Below, one piece after another: positions 36,486 to 45,765 of a stretch of 64,000 nt of DNA. A model generated the notes under the pieces. It searched no databases. It saw only the letters and a program-made list of their open reading frames with translations, and was not told the origin of the DNA. Both the position numbers and the translations under genes were made by a program. This DNA is from Maritimibacter alkaliphilus (GTDB lineage: Bacteria; Pseudomonadota; Alphaproteobacteria; Rhodobacterales; Rhodobacteraceae): NCBI RefSeq assembly GCF_019801605.1, contig NZ_JAHVIT010000001.1:1302001-1366000 (forward strand). The letters run 5' to 3'. The first letter of the stretch is position 1, and every line of letters starts with the position of its first letter.

Positions 36486-36624
36486 AGGCCCCGCCCCGCG
36501 CCTGCGACAGGCCCCGGCGGCACCCTGCGCACCGCTGGACCCCGCCCGAGCCTGCGGTTTTCGCAAGCCGCGTCGGTCGAGGCCGCGATCCGGGACGCCC
36601 CGTGAGGCGCCCCGGCTTTCGCGA

Positions 36625-37842
36625 TCAGGCCGCGTCGGTGGCCACGCCGACGGTGCCGAGGATCGTGGCGAGACCGGCGTTGAGGCCGCGCAGGCTCTCC
36701 TCGATCTCCACGTCGATCCATTCGTCGAGCGAATGCGCCCGCCCGCCGTCCCCACCCGAGCCGAGGCGGATCGCCGGAATGCCGAGGCTCATGGCGATAT
36801 TCGCATCCGTCGAGCTGGAGCCCGTAGACTTCTCGAAGCCGAAGAGCGGCAGCGCGGCAAAGGCGGCCTGCACGATCCGGCTGTCATGGGGCGTGGCACC
36901 CGCCGGACGGTTGCCGATCCGCTCGATCCGCGCGACGATCTCGCCATGGACGGTGCTGGCGCGGGCATTCTCGGCCGCCGTGGCCTCGGCGATCAGCCCG
37001 TGGAACAGCCCGTCGAGCCGGTCCAGCTCCGACTGGCTCTCGGAGCGCAGGTCGACCTCGATCCAGATCTGCTCGGGGATCGCGTTGACGGAGGTGCCGC
37101 CGCCCACGACCGAGGCGCAGTAGCTGGTGCGCGGGCTCTCCGGCACTTCCCATCCGGCCATGCCGGTCAGCAGCGTGCCAAGGGCATAGGCCGGGTTCAC
37201 CGTGCCGAAGGCCGCCAGCGAATGCCCGCCGGGCCCGTCGAAGGCGACGCGGTAGCGGTAGGAGCCGATGGCGGTGGTGGTGACCTCCTCCAGCCGCAGA
37301 CCGTCCACGGTGAAGAAGCCCGCGATCTGGTCGCGATACTTGCCCTTGGTGAAGAGGTGCCGCATCCCGCGCAGGTCGCCCTTGCCCTCCTCGCCCACGT
37401 TGCCGACGAAGAGCAGGTCCTGCTCGGTCTCGATCCCGGCCGCATCGAGGGCGCGGATGAAGGCCAGCACGGCGGCCAGCCCCCGGGTGTCATCGCCGAC
37501 GCCCGGCGCGAAGAGCTTGGTCCCCTCGCGGCGCACGGTGCAATCGGTGCCCTCCGGGAAGACGGTGTCGAGGTGGGCCGCCACGCAGATCATCTGCCCG
37601 TTGCCCCGCCCGCGGCGAATGCCGAGCACGTTGCCGATCTCGTCGCGGTGCACCTCCTCGAGCCCGAGGGCGAGGAACTTCTGCTCGTAGGCCAGCGAAC
37701 GGCGCTCTTCCATGAAGGGCGGCGCGGGGATCTCGGTCAGCTCGATGATCTCGGAAACGAAGAGATCGTGCTGGTCGCGCAGGGTGGTCTGGGCGGTCTT
37801 GAAGGCATCGGAGGCGGTGATAGCGGCGACATCGTAGGTCAT
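36625..37842 (-). CDS. M20-family metallopeptidase (PepT/tripeptidase-like)
   Basis: 405 residues, cytoplasmic dizinc peptidase. AAHLDTVFPEG (metal His/Asp), GVGDDTRGLAAVLAF (bridging Asp), NVGEEGKGDLRGMRHLF (general-base Glu), GPGGHSLAAFG (dimerisation-domain His) and the terminal GGDGGRAHSLDEWID (metal His) are all present. Last gene of the dpp-type operon, 132 bases after the hydrolase gene, so it probably cleaves the imported peptide or N-acyl compound. Confidence 0.9.
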   Translation of the reverse strand: MTYDVAAITASDAFKTAQTTLRDQHDLFVSEIIELTEIPAPPFMEERRSLAYEQKFLALGLEEVHRDEIGNVLGIRRGRGNGQMICVAAHLDTVFPEGTDCTVRREGTKLFAPGVGDDTRGLAAVLAFIRALDAAGIETEQDLLFVGNVGEEGKGDLRGMRHLFTKGKYRDQIAGFFTVDGLRLEEVTTTAIGSYRYRVAFDGPGGHSLAAFGTVNPAYALGTLLTGMAGWEVPESPRTSYCASVVGGGTSVNAIPEQIWIEVDLRSESQSELDRLDGLFHGLIAEATAAENARASTVHGEIVARIERIGNRPAGATPHDSRIVQAAFAALPLFGFEKSTGSSSTDANIAMSLGIPAIRLGSGGDGGRAHSLDEWIDVEIEESLRGLNAGLATILGTVGVATDAA

Positions 37843-37900
37843 GGGCTCTTCCCTTTGGGGCAAGGCCGCCGCCCGGGGGCGGGCGGCGGCATCTGTCAGG

Positions 37901-37921
37901 GGATATCCGCGCGGGATATCC
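37901..37921. repeat. Paired GGATATCC palindromes
   Basis: Two copies of the palindrome GGATATCC (37901-37908 and 37914-37921), 13 bases apart, in the spacer between the M20 peptidase start and the hydrolase stop. Possible internal operator of the operon, or chance. Confidence 0.35.
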
Positions 37922-37974
37922 GGCGCGTACAAGGGTCCGGCGCGGGGATCAGGCGCGCGCGCCGGACCGCCGGA

Positions 37975-38850
37975 TCAGGCGTTGACGGTGTTCGACCCGG
38001 CGCCGAGCACCTCGGCGGAGGGCAGACCGCCCTCGAACCACATGCCGGCGGCGGCCTGCGACATGGCACAGCCGTCATGGGCCACGCCGGGCACCTCGGT
38101 GTACTGCCAGTTGAACGCGCAGCCGAGCGCCTCGGCCGCGGCACGGCCCTTGGCCATGTAGTTCTGCGCCCGGGCAAAGCGGCCCGGCCCCTGGGCGATC
38201 GCCTCGGGGTTGGTGGGCAGGTTGTCGGCGGTGGCCGCCGCGTCCTCGACCCCGGCCATGATCCACAGGTCGGAGGCGAGAAGAGCCTTCAGCCCGTCCT
38301 CGTCGATGCCGATCCCGCCAAGGCCTGCGGGGAAGTCGGCCTCCAGCGTCGGCAGCGAGTACCAGCCCGCGTTGGCCGCGATGACCGAGGTGAAGGGCCC
38401 CTTGCCCACCAGCGACACCATCCGGTGCAGGAATTGGCCCCCGGCGGAGTGGCCGTAGATGCGCAGCGCTCCCGCGGTGGCGAGACCGAGCGAGACCAGC
38501 TCCTCGGCGACGCGGCCCGGCACGCTGTAGATCCAGCTGTCCTTCGGCGTCACCTGACCTTCGGCATCCAGCACGACGCCGTTGTTGTAGCCTTCCGACT
38601 CGGGGAAATCGGCGTTCGGGAAGGTCGGCGCGACGATCAGCAGGCCGTGCTGGTCCGCAGCGCGGATCCAGAAGTCGCGGTAATCGTTGCCGTTGCGCAT
38701 CATGCCATGCTGGACGAAGACGACGGGCTTGCCGGGGGCATAGCCCTCGGAGACGTAGCAGTTGAGGACGATCGACTTGCCCGGCTGTCCGGTGAAGTCA
38801 TAGGCGATGGCGCTCCGCCCCTTTTGGGCGAGCAGGGTGTTCAGGGTCAT
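37975..38850 (-). CDS. Alpha/beta hydrolase (esterase/PHB-depolymerase-like)
   Basis: 291 residues without a signal peptide. Oxyanion region VVFVQHGMMRNGNDYRDFW, nucleophile Ser in IYGHSAGGQF (GxSxG), and a late His in GVAHDGCAMS; the acid residue is probably in DLWIMAGVED. The GHSAGGQF elbow and overall order resemble the PHB depolymerase/feruloyl-esterase-like cytoplasmic hydrolases. Begins 7 bases after the dppF-like stop, thus part of the importer operon and likely acts on the imported ester or amide. Confidence 0.82.
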   Translation of the reverse strand: MTLNTLLAQKGRSAIAYDFTGQPGKSIVLNCYVSEGYAPGKPVVFVQHGMMRNGNDYRDFWIRAADQHGLLIVAPTFPNADFPESEGYNNGVVLDAEGQVTPKDSWIYSVPGRVAEELVSLGLATAGALRIYGHSAGGQFLHRMVSLVGKGPFTSVIAANAGWYSLPTLEADFPAGLGGIGIDEDGLKALLASDLWIMAGVEDAAATADNLPTNPEAIAQGPGRFARAQNYMAKGRAAAEALGCAFNWQYTEVPGVAHDGCAMSQAAAGMWFEGGLPSAEVLGAGSNTVNA

Positions 38851-38857
38851 TCGAGCC

Positions 38858-39892
38858 TCAATTTGCGTCGTGAAGGTGACAGGAAACGGTCCGCCCGGGC
38901 GCGATCTCGCGCGTGACGGGGGCCTCGGCGCGGCAGCGCGCGGTGGCCATCGGGCAACGGGGATGGAAGGCACAGCCCGAGGGCGGCTTGTGCGGTGAGG
39001 GAATTTCGCCCTTCACCGCCTCGAAGTGCCGCTTGCGGTTCTTCACCGAGGGGATCTGCTCCAGCAGCGTCCGGGTGTAGGGATGCGCGGGGTTGGCGAA
39101 GATCTCCTGCGCCGGGGCCATCTCGACGATCTTGCCGAGATACATGATCGCGACCCGGTCGGCGATGTGGCGCACGACCGAAAGGTCGTGGGAGATGAAG
39201 AGGTAGGTCAGGTTCCGCTTCGCCCGCAGGGCGAGGAAGAGGTTGATCACCTGCGCCTGGATCGACACGTCGAGCGCGGCGATCGGCTCGTCACAGACGA
39301 GGAACGAGGGCTCGACGATCAGCGCGCGGGCGATGCCGATCCGCTGGCGCTGCCCGCCCGAGAACTGGTGCGGGTAGCGGTCGCGGTAGGAGGTGTCGAG
39401 GCCGACCTCGGTCAGGGCGGCATCCACGCGGCGGCGGATGTCGGCCTTGTCGGTGGCGAGCCCGTGCACGCGCAGCGGTTCGGCAAGGATCTCGCCCACC
39501 CGCTGGCGCGGGTTCAGCGAGGCATAGGGGTCCTGGAAGATCATCTGCACGCCGAGGGTGAAGTCCTTCAGCGCCTGCCCCTTCATGGCCGAGATATCGG
39601 CGCCCTGGTAGGTGACCGCGCCGCCGGTGGGCGGGATGATCCCGGTGATCATCCGGCCGAGCGTGGACTTGCCGCAGCCGGATTCCCCGACGAGGCCGAG
39701 GACCTCGCCTTCCCGGATCGCGAAATCGACCGAGCGGACCGCTTTCAGCGAGGGCGTGTCGGGGGCTTTGCCGACCAGCTTCATGAGCCGTTCGGCCAGC
39801 ACCGGCTTGCGGGCAAACTCCCGCTCCAGCCCGCGCAGTTCCATGACGGTTTCGGGCACGGCATCGGGCGCTTGGGTCGTGGTATCGAGCAT
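38858..39892 (-). CDS. Peptide-type ABC transporter ATPase (DppF/OppF-like)
   Basis: 344 residues. Walker [15 protein letters not shown] (about 66-79), Q-loop [14 protein letters not shown], signature [15 protein letters not shown], Walker [15 protein letters not shown], then the Opp/Dpp C-terminal iron-sulfur-type cysteine motif (CAFHPRCP, later CRAE and SCHLHD). It powers the importer together with the DppD-like subunit, whose stop codon it overlaps (ATG at 39892). Confidence 0.93.
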   Translation of the reverse strand: MLDTTTQAPDAVPETVMELRGLEREFARKPVLAERLMKLVGKAPDTPSLKAVRSVDFAIREGEVLGLVGESGCGKSTLGRMITGIIPPTGGAVTYQGADISAMKGQALKDFTLGVQMIFQDPYASLNPRQRVGEILAEPLRVHGLATDKADIRRRVDAALTEVGLDTSYRDRYPHQFSGGQRQRIGIARALIVEPSFLVCDEPIAALDVSIQAQVINLFLALRAKRNLTYLFISHDLSVVRHIADRVAIMYLGKIVEMAPAQEIFANPAHPYTRTLLEQIPSVKNRKRHFEAVKGEIPSPHKPPSGCAFHPRCPMATARCRAEAPVTREIAPGRTVSCHLHDAN

Positions 39893-40890
39893 CAGGCAGC
39901 CTCCTGCGCGGTGATGGGATGGTGGCAGCGCCAGATCCGTCCGGCGCCGTCGCCCTGGGGCGCGGGGTCGCTGCTGCGGCAGAGGTCCGTCGCCTGGGCG
40001 CAGCGCGGGTGGAACGGGCAGCCGAAGGGCCGCGCGTTGAGCGGCGGCGCGCTGCCCTCGATCTGGCGCAGCGGCTCGCCCGGGGGCACGTCGCCGGGCA
40101 CGGAGTCGAGCAGGCCCCGGGTATAGGGATGGCGCGGCCGGTCGAGCACCTCGTCGGTGGTGCCGATCTCGACGATATCGCCCGCGTACATCACCGCGAT
40201 CCGATCGGCGAGTTCGGCCACCACGCCAAGGTCATGGGAGATCCAGATCAGCGCCGCGCCGCTGTCGTGCTGCAGGCGCTGCATCTCGGCGATGATCTGG
40301 CTCTGGATCGTCACGTCGAGCGCGGTGGTCGGCTCGTCCGCGATGATCACCTTGGGGCTGTTGAGCAGCGCGATGGCAATCACCACCCGTTGCCGCATCC
40401 CGCCCGAAAGCTCGTGCGGGTACTGGCTGAGCCGTTCCTCCGGAGAGGTGATGCCCACCTTGGTCAGCGTGTCGATGCAGCGCCGGCGCAGGGCCTCCGC
40501 ATCGGCCTGCCCGTGTTCGGTGATCGCCTCGCCCATCTGTTCACCGATGGTCAGCACCGGGTTCAGCGTGGTCAGCGGGTCCTGGAAGATCATCGACAGG
40601 TCGGCGCCGCGCAGCTTGCGCAGGCTTTCCTCGTCCATCTCGCGCAGGTCCTTGCCCTGGAAGAGGACGCGGCCGGCGGTGATCTCGCCGGGGGTGTCGA
40701 TCAGGCCGAGGATCGAGAAGCCGGCGACCGACTTGCCCGAGCCGCTTTCGCCCACGAGGCCGAGCACTTCGCCCTCGTAGATCGTCAGGTCCAGCGCGTT
40801 GATCGCGGGCCAGGCCCCTTCCAGGTCATGGAAGACGGTCTGCAGGCCCTCGACTTCGAGGACGGGTTTGCGTGTGCGAGGATCGGTCAT
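39892..40890 (-). CDS. Peptide-type ABC transporter ATPase (DppD/OppD-like)
   Basis: 332 residues. Walker [16 protein letters not shown]-loop [14 protein letters not shown], signature [15 protein letters not shown], Walker [16 protein letters not shown]-loop [12 protein letters not shown]-terminal [16 protein letters not shown] is the oligopeptide-family tail. The ATG at 40890 overlaps the permease stop by 4 bases (ATGA). Upstream in-frame sequence lies inside the permease gene and is rejected. Confidence 0.93.
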   Translation of the reverse strand: MTDPRTRKPVLEVEGLQTVFHDLEGAWPAINALDLTIYEGEVLGLVGESGSGKSVAGFSILGLIDTPGEITAGRVLFQGKDLREMDEESLRKLRGADLSMIFQDPLTTLNPVLTIGEQMGEAITEHGQADAEALRRRCIDTLTKVGITSPEERLSQYPHELSGGMRQRVVIAIALLNSPKVIIADEPTTALDVTIQSQIIAEMQRLQHDSGAALIWISHDLGVVAELADRIAVMYAGDIVEIGTTDEVLDRPRHPYTRGLLDSVPGDVPPGEPLRQIEGSAPPLNARPFGCPFHPRCAQATDLCRSSDPAPQGDGAGRIWRCHHPITAQEAA

Positions 40891-41849
40891 GAGCGTTTCG
40901 GGTCCAGGGCCGTCCGCAGGCGGTCGCCCACGAGGTTGAGAGAGAAGATGAGCACGAGGAGCGCGATGCCGGGATAGAGGCTGATCCAGTAGTCGCCGCT
41001 CATCAGGTAATCGAAGCCGCTGGCGACCAGCAGGCCGAGAGAGGGCTGCGTCACCGGCACGCCCACGCCGAGGAAGGAGAGCGTCGCCTCCAGCGTGATC
41101 GCCGAGGCGATCTGCACCGTGGCCACCACGAGGACGGCGTTCAGGCTGTTGGGCATGATGTGGCGGAACATGACCCGCGGCTTGCCGTAGCCGAGGTTGA
41201 AGGCCGCCTCGACATATTCGCGGCGCCGCTCCGACAGCGCGGCAGAGCGCATGATCCGGGCGTAGTTGGCCCATTGCACCACCACGATGGCGAGGATCAC
41301 CTTGTCCACCCCGCGCCCGATCATGGCCAGCATCACCAGCGCCACGAGGATCGTCGGGAAGCCGAGGATGAAGTCCACGAGCCGCATCAGCATCGCCTCG
41401 ATCCGGCCGCCCATGACGGCGGCGACGAGACCCACGCAGACCCCGATGACAAGGGCCAGCCCGGTGGAGACGAGCCCCACCAGCAGGCTGACGCGCAGCC
41501 CGTAGAAGATGGCCGAGAGCATGTCGCGGCCCTGCTGGTCGGTGCCGAGCAGGAACCTGGTGCCCTCGAAGCTCTCGGACCCCGGGGCCAGCCGGTTGTC
41601 CATCACGCTGAAGGAGGTCAGGTCATAGGGGTTCTGCGGCGCGAAGAAGGGCAGCGTCAGCCCGATCACAACGATCAGGAACAGCGCGATGAGAGAGCCC
41701 TTCACGCTGGGGCGGCGTTTCAGCCGCTTCAGCATCGCGCGGCGCTGCGGGGTGTCGCCGATCGGCGCGCGGCGTTGCGGGACGGGCTCGCCTACTCCTT
41801 GCTGGCCCAGTGCTTGCTGGCCGGTCAGTTGCTGGCTGGTATCGGTCAT
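40887..41849 (-). CDS. Peptide-type ABC transporter permease (DppC-like)
   Basis: 320 residues with six helices; LGTDQQGRDMLSAIFYGLRVSL is the DppC periplasmic/first-helix signature and EAAFNLGYGKPRVMFRHIMPNSL the EAA loop that contacts the ATPases. The first 38 residues are an unusual glutamine-rich, cytoplasmic N-tail (QQLTGQQALGQQGVG). Starts 4 bases inside the dppB-like gene end. Confidence 0.93.
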   Translation of the reverse strand: MTDTSQQLTGQQALGQQGVGEPVPQRRAPIGDTPQRRAMLKRLKRRPSVKGSLIALFLIVVIGLTLPFFAPQNPYDLTSFSVMDNRLAPGSESFEGTRFLLGTDQQGRDMLSAIFYGLRVSLLVGLVSTGLALVIGVCVGLVAAVMGGRIEAMLMRLVDFILGFPTILVALVMLAMIGRGVDKVILAIVVVQWANYARIMRSAALSERRREYVEAAFNLGYGKPRVMFRHIMPNSLNAVLVVATVQIASAITLEATLSFLGVGVPVTQPSLGLLVASGFDYLMSGDYWISLYPGIALLVLIFSLNLVGDRLRTALDPKRS

Positions 41850-42823
41850 GACATGCGCTCCGACAGTTTCACGCGCGGATCGAGCGCGGCATAGGCGAAG
41901 TCGACGAGCAGGTTCACAGTCACGAAGATGAAGGTGACGAGCATCACGTAGGCGACGACGACGGGCCGGTCGAGTTGGTAGATCGAGGTGATGAGCAGCT
42001 TGCCCATGCCCGGCCAGGCGAAGACCGTCTCGGTGATCGTCGAGAAGGCGATGAGCGAGCCGAATTCCACGCCCAGAACGGTGACGATCGGGATCAGGAT
42101 GTTGCGCAGGATGTGGCGACGCACGATGCGCGTGTCGCGGACCCCCTTGGCGCGGGCGAATTTCACGTAGTCCATGCGGGCGGATTCCGAGGCGCCGGCG
42201 GCGGTCAGCCGGATCATCAGCGCGATGTTCGGAATGGCGAGGTTGATCACCGGCATCGCCATGTGGCGCAGCCCGTCCACGGTCAGGAAGCTGAACGGCA
42301 CGCCAAGGACGGTCACCGTGTCACCGCGGCCCGAGGCCGGCAGCCAGTTGAGCCAGACGGCGCAGACGAGGATCAGCACCATGCCCTTCCAGAAGCTGGG
42401 GATCGAATAGCCGAGGATCGAGCCGGTCATCACCGCGCGGGCCCCGAGGCTGCCGTCGTTCAGGCCGACCCAGAGGCCGATCGGAATGCCGATGATGCTG
42501 GCCAGCAGCAGCGCGCTCACCACCAGTTCGAAGGTCGCGGGAATGCGGCTGAGGATCAGCGACAGCGCGGGCTGGCCGTGCACGAAGGAGGTGCCGAGGT
42601 CGCCCTGCAGCGCGTTGCCGAGGAAAGTCAGGTACTGGGCCCAGACCGGGCGGTCGAGGCCGAGCCGCGCGATCATCTCGGCCCGTTCGGCCTGTGTGGC
42701 CTCGGGGCTGATCAGCAGGTCGACGGGGTTGCCGACGGCGTAGACCGCCAGGAAGACCGCGATCGAGACCGCGAAAAGCACGGCGACGCTTTGCAGCAGG
42801 CGCTGTGTCACGAAGGTGAGCAT
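41846..42823 (-). CDS. Peptide-type ABC transporter permease (DppB-like)
   Basis: 325 residues: MLTFVTQRLLQSVAVLFAVS N-terminus, DRPVWAQYLTFLGNALQGDLGTSF (the DppB periplasmic loop) and the EAA-type loop DYVKFARAKGVRDTRIVRRHILRN. Forms the channel with the DppC-like subunit. Begins 72 bases after the binding-protein stop. Confidence 0.93.
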   Translation of the reverse strand: MLTFVTQRLLQSVAVLFAVSIAVFLAVYAVGNPVDLLISPEATQAERAEMIARLGLDRPVWAQYLTFLGNALQGDLGTSFVHGQPALSLILSRIPATFELVVSALLLASIIGIPIGLWVGLNDGSLGARAVMTGSILGYSIPSFWKGMVLILVCAVWLNWLPASGRGDTVTVLGVPFSFLTVDGLRHMAMPVINLAIPNIALMIRLTAAGASESARMDYVKFARAKGVRDTRIVRRHILRNILIPIVTVLGVEFGSLIAFSTITETVFAWPGMGKLLITSIYQLDRPVVVAYVMLVTFIFVTVNLLVDFAYAALDPRVKLSERMS

Positions 42824-42894
42824 GGGCAGAATCCGGGAAAATGTGGCTCCGGCGCGTCAGGCGCGCCGGGGCGGGTGTCGCGGAGCGGGTCCGC

Positions 42895-44517
42895 TTAGTT
42901 CGCAGCGTCGGACGTGATCTCGTCCGCCAAGGTGTACTGGTCCTTGCGGCCCTCGTAGTTGAGGCCCTTGCGGAACGCCCAGATCGAGCTTTCGAAGTGG
43001 ATCGGGATGAAGCCCATCTCGTCCACGGCCATCTGCTCGGCCTGCTGCAGCAGCTCGGTGCGCTTGGCCTCGTCGATGGTCTGGATCGCCTCGATGATGA
43101 CCTTGTCGAACGCCGGGTCGGACCAGCCGCCGTAGTTCGAGCCGCCGATGCCGAGGTCCGGGTTGCCGGTCGTCACGTACTGGCGCAGGAACGAGGCCGC
43201 GCCGCCTTCGCTGGAGCCCCAGCCGCCCATCGAGAAGCTGAACTCCCGGCCGCTGCGGCGGCTGAAGAAGATCGAGCGGGTCATCGCGTCCAGATCGGTC
43301 TGGATGCCGACGCGGGTCAGGAACTGCGCGATGGCCTGCGCAACCTGGCTGTCGTTGATGTAGCGGTCATTGGTGGCGTGGAAGGTCAGCTTGAAGCCGT
43401 CGGGATAGCCCGCCTCGGCCAGCAGTTCCTTGGCCTTCTCGGGGTTGTACTCCAGCTCTGCCGGGTTCTCGATCGCGCCGAACATCCCGTCGGGGATGAA
43501 CTGGTACGCGGGTTCGGCGAATCCGTCCATGATCCGGTCAACGATGGCCTGACGGTCGATCGCCATGGAGATCGCCTTGCGCACCCGCACGTCCTGCAGC
43601 GGGTTGGAGCCGTCTTCGGTCTCGACGAAGGGAGTCTCGTCGCGGCCCACGTCCATCTGCAGGAAGATCACCCGGTTCGACGAGGCGGAGGTGTATTCCA
43701 GCCCGTCGTTCTTCTCGATCTGCACGATGTCACGGGCAGCGGGGTTCTCGATCATGTCGTAGTCGCCCGAGAGCAGACCCGCGAGGCGCGGACCGGCGGA
43801 GGGCACGGGCACGAAGGTGACTTCGTCCCATTCCGGCTTGGTGCCGAAGTAGTTTTCATTGCGCGCCAGCGAGATCTTGGAGCCCTTGGTGAAGTCCTTC
43901 AGCACGAAGGGGCCGGTGCCGATGGCCGCGGAGCCGTTGTTGAAATCCTCGACCGAGGGCCATGCGCCGGTGACGCCGCACTGGTTCTCGAGATCGAAGG
44001 AGATATCGCCATGCTCGGTGATCCCCTCGCTCAGCACCATGATCTGGGCCAGCAGTTCGGGCAGCAGCGGTTCGACTTCCTTGGTGGTGATCTTCAGCGT
44101 GTAGGGGTCAACGGCCTCGACCGCTGCCATGTTCGCGACTTCCTTGCCGGTCGCGCCCACGGCGCTCTCGTTGTTGACCTGGCGGCAGAAGGTGAAGATC
44201 ACGTCATCGGCGTCGAATTTCGAGCCGTCGGAGAAGGTGACGTCGTCCCGGAGGTTGAACACCCAGGTCTTGTCGTCTTCGTTGGTCCACGACTTGGCGA
44301 GCGCGGGCACGACGTTCTGGTTCGCGTCGAGGGCGCCAAGGGCAGAGAAGATGTGACGCGTGAGCGCGTTGTTGGGGGCGACGTCATGATAGTGCGGATC
44401 GACCGCGGTGGGCTCCGACGCGAGACCGATGGTGAGGCTTTCCGCCGTCGCCACGCCGGCCGAGAGGCTGGCAACAAGGGCCGTGCCGGCCATGAGATGA
44501 AGTCGTTTCAAGGGCAT
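42895..44517 (-). CDS. Peptide-type ABC transporter substrate-binding protein (DppA/SBP_bac_5 family)
   Basis: 540 residues with a signal peptide (MPLKRLHLMAGTALVASLSAGVATA). SBP_bac_5 features: ESLTIGLASEPTAVDPHYHD at the mature N-terminus, WVFNLRDDVTFSDGSKFDADDVIFTF, KAISMAIDRQAIVDRIMDGFA and YNPEKAKELLAEAGYPDGF. First gene of the operon, opposite the RpiR gene. Members bind di/oligopeptides, glutathione, opines or nickel complexes; the adjacent peptidase and esterase-like genes favour a peptide or N-acylated ligand. Confidence 0.92.
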   Translation of the reverse strand: MPLKRLHLMAGTALVASLSAGVATAESLTIGLASEPTAVDPHYHDVAPNNALTRHIFSALGALDANQNVVPALAKSWTNEDDKTWVFNLRDDVTFSDGSKFDADDVIFTFCRQVNNESAVGATGKEVANMAAVEAVDPYTLKITTKEVEPLLPELLAQIMVLSEGITEHGDISFDLENQCGVTGAWPSVEDFNNGSAAIGTGPFVLKDFTKGSKISLARNENYFGTKPEWDEVTFVPVPSAGPRLAGLLSGDYDMIENPAARDIVQIEKNDGLEYTSASSNRVIFLQMDVGRDETPFVETEDGSNPLQDVRVRKAISMAIDRQAIVDRIMDGFAEPAYQFIPDGMFGAIENPAELEYNPEKAKELLAEAGYPDGFKLTFHATNDRYINDSQVAQAIAQFLTRVGIQTDLDAMTRSIFFSRRSGREFSFSMGGWGSSEGGAASFLRQYVTTGNPDLGIGGSNYGGWSDPAFDKVIIEAIQTIDEAKRTELLQQAEQMAVDEMGFIPIHFESSIWAFRKGLNYEGRKDQYTLADEITSDAAN

Positions 44518-44633
44518 CCTCCTGCGTGTTGCGCCGGGGGGCCGCGGGCCTCCGTTGTCAGCGCATGAAATATTTGTTACGGAGTGATGAAATTCATGAA
44601 ACGGCTCGCTGGGTCAAGAGACTGATTAGGTAA
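44518..44633. promoter_or_regulatory. Divergent promoter/operator between dppA-like and RpiR genes
   Basis: 116 bases. Contains the palindrome ATGAA-A-TTCAT (44587-44597) and a related ATGAAATATTTG (from 44564). RpiR-family regulators such as MurR recognise TGAAATTTCA-like sites, so this is a good candidate operator, placed about 40 bases before the regulator ATG and 75 before the dppA ATG. Confidence 0.55.
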
Positions 44634-45488
44634 ATGGACAAGAAATTCTATTCTGACGTTGCGAAACGGGTCTCCAAGGCCTACCCGTCCATGAGCCCGG
44701 GACACCGGCAGATCGCCGATTTCATTATGAAAAATCCAAGCGAAGCTGCAACGATGAGCAATGTGGAGCTGGCCCGCCGCTGCGAGGTTTCGACCGCGAC
44801 GGCGACCCGCTTCGCCCGGACCATCGGCTTTGCCAGTTTCGCCGAATTCCGCGAGTCGCAGGTCTCGGCGCTGCGGGATGACCTGTCACACGCGACGAAA
44901 CTCAGCGCCGAGATCGACGCCGACGCCTCGCATTTCGACGTGGTCCGCAACGGGCTGGAACAGGACCTCTCCAACCTCTCCGCCACCAGCGGCGGGCTGG
45001 ACGAGGAGACCTGCAGCCGGGCCATCGAGCTGATCCTGAACGCCGACCGGATCTTTGCCTACGGCGGCGGCCTCAGCCAGTTCGCCATCGGGGTGCTGAT
45101 GCACGGGCTGGAGCCCTACTGCCGCGGCAACGCCACCAACATCGGACCGATGGGCAACGGCAACGCAGCGATCCGAAGGGTCCTGCACAGCACGCCGCGC
45201 GACGTGGTGATCACCTGCTCCCTGCCCCATTACGCGCCCGAGACGATCGAGGTCACGCAGCTGGCCCGGGAACGCGGCGCCGGGGTGATCTGCATCACCG
45301 ATCATCCGACCAGCCCGCTGGTGCGCTACGCCGATGCCGCGCTCTATGCCCATGCCGGGCGCAAGCTGCTGCCGAACTCGATCACCTCTGCCGTGGCCGT
45401 GGCCGAGGGGCTGGTGGCCGCCATCGCCAACCGCCGGGTCGAGGGGCTGGACCTGCACCGCCGTCTGGACGCCCGTCACAAGGCCTGA
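44634..45488 (+). CDS. RpiR-family transcriptional regulator
   Basis: 284 residues. N-terminal HTH_6 (about 1-77: SPGHRQIADFIMKNPSEAAT, SNVELARRCEVSTATATRFARTIG) and C-terminal SIS domain (about 125-260: RIFAYGGGLSQFAIGVLMHG, VVITCSLPHYAPETIEVTQLARERGAGVICITD). SIS domains usually bind phosphosugars. In this case the gene faces a peptide-type importer operon, so the effector may be an amino-sugar or muropeptide-like compound; that is inference. Confidence 0.92.
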   Translation: MDKKFYSDVAKRVSKAYPSMSPGHRQIADFIMKNPSEAATMSNVELARRCEVSTATATRFARTIGFASFAEFRESQVSALRDDLSHATKLSAEIDADASHFDVVRNGLEQDLSNLSATSGGLDEETCSRAIELILNADRIFAYGGGLSQFAIGVLMHGLEPYCRGNATNIGPMGNGNAAIRRVLHSTPRDVVITCSLPHYAPETIEVTQLARERGAGVICITDHPTSPLVRYADAALYAHAGRKLLPNSITSAVAVAEGLVAAIANRRVEGLDLHRRLDARHKA

Positions 45489-45640
45489 GTCACAAGGCCT
45501 TACCCGCGAGACCTGCGCCGGAAAGCCCAAAACACTGGACCTGAAACACAGGGCCCGGAACACGGTTCCTGAAGGACAAGGCCCTAAAATCAAGGACCCA
45601 AGGGCGTGCCCCCCGGCACAGGCTCCCAACCGAACGCCCC

Positions 45641-45673
45641 AAACGAAAAGGGGCGCCCGCCTGCGGACGCCCC
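45641..45673 (-). terminator. Terminator of the M29 aminopeptidase gene
   Basis: Minus strand: GGGGCGTCC-gcag-GCGGGCGCCCC hairpin (45650-45673) followed by TTTTCGTTT, about 93 bases beyond the gene end. The rest of 45489-45765 contains no gene; it shows several diverged short repeats built on AAGGCC/CAAGG. Confidence 0.75.
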
Positions 45674-45765
45674 TTGCTCGACTGGCCGTGCGCCGGCTCC
45701 TCGCCGGCGCTCAGCCCGCCTTCAGCCCAAGGCCGGGAGGCCGCGCCCCCTGCCCCGAGGCCACC

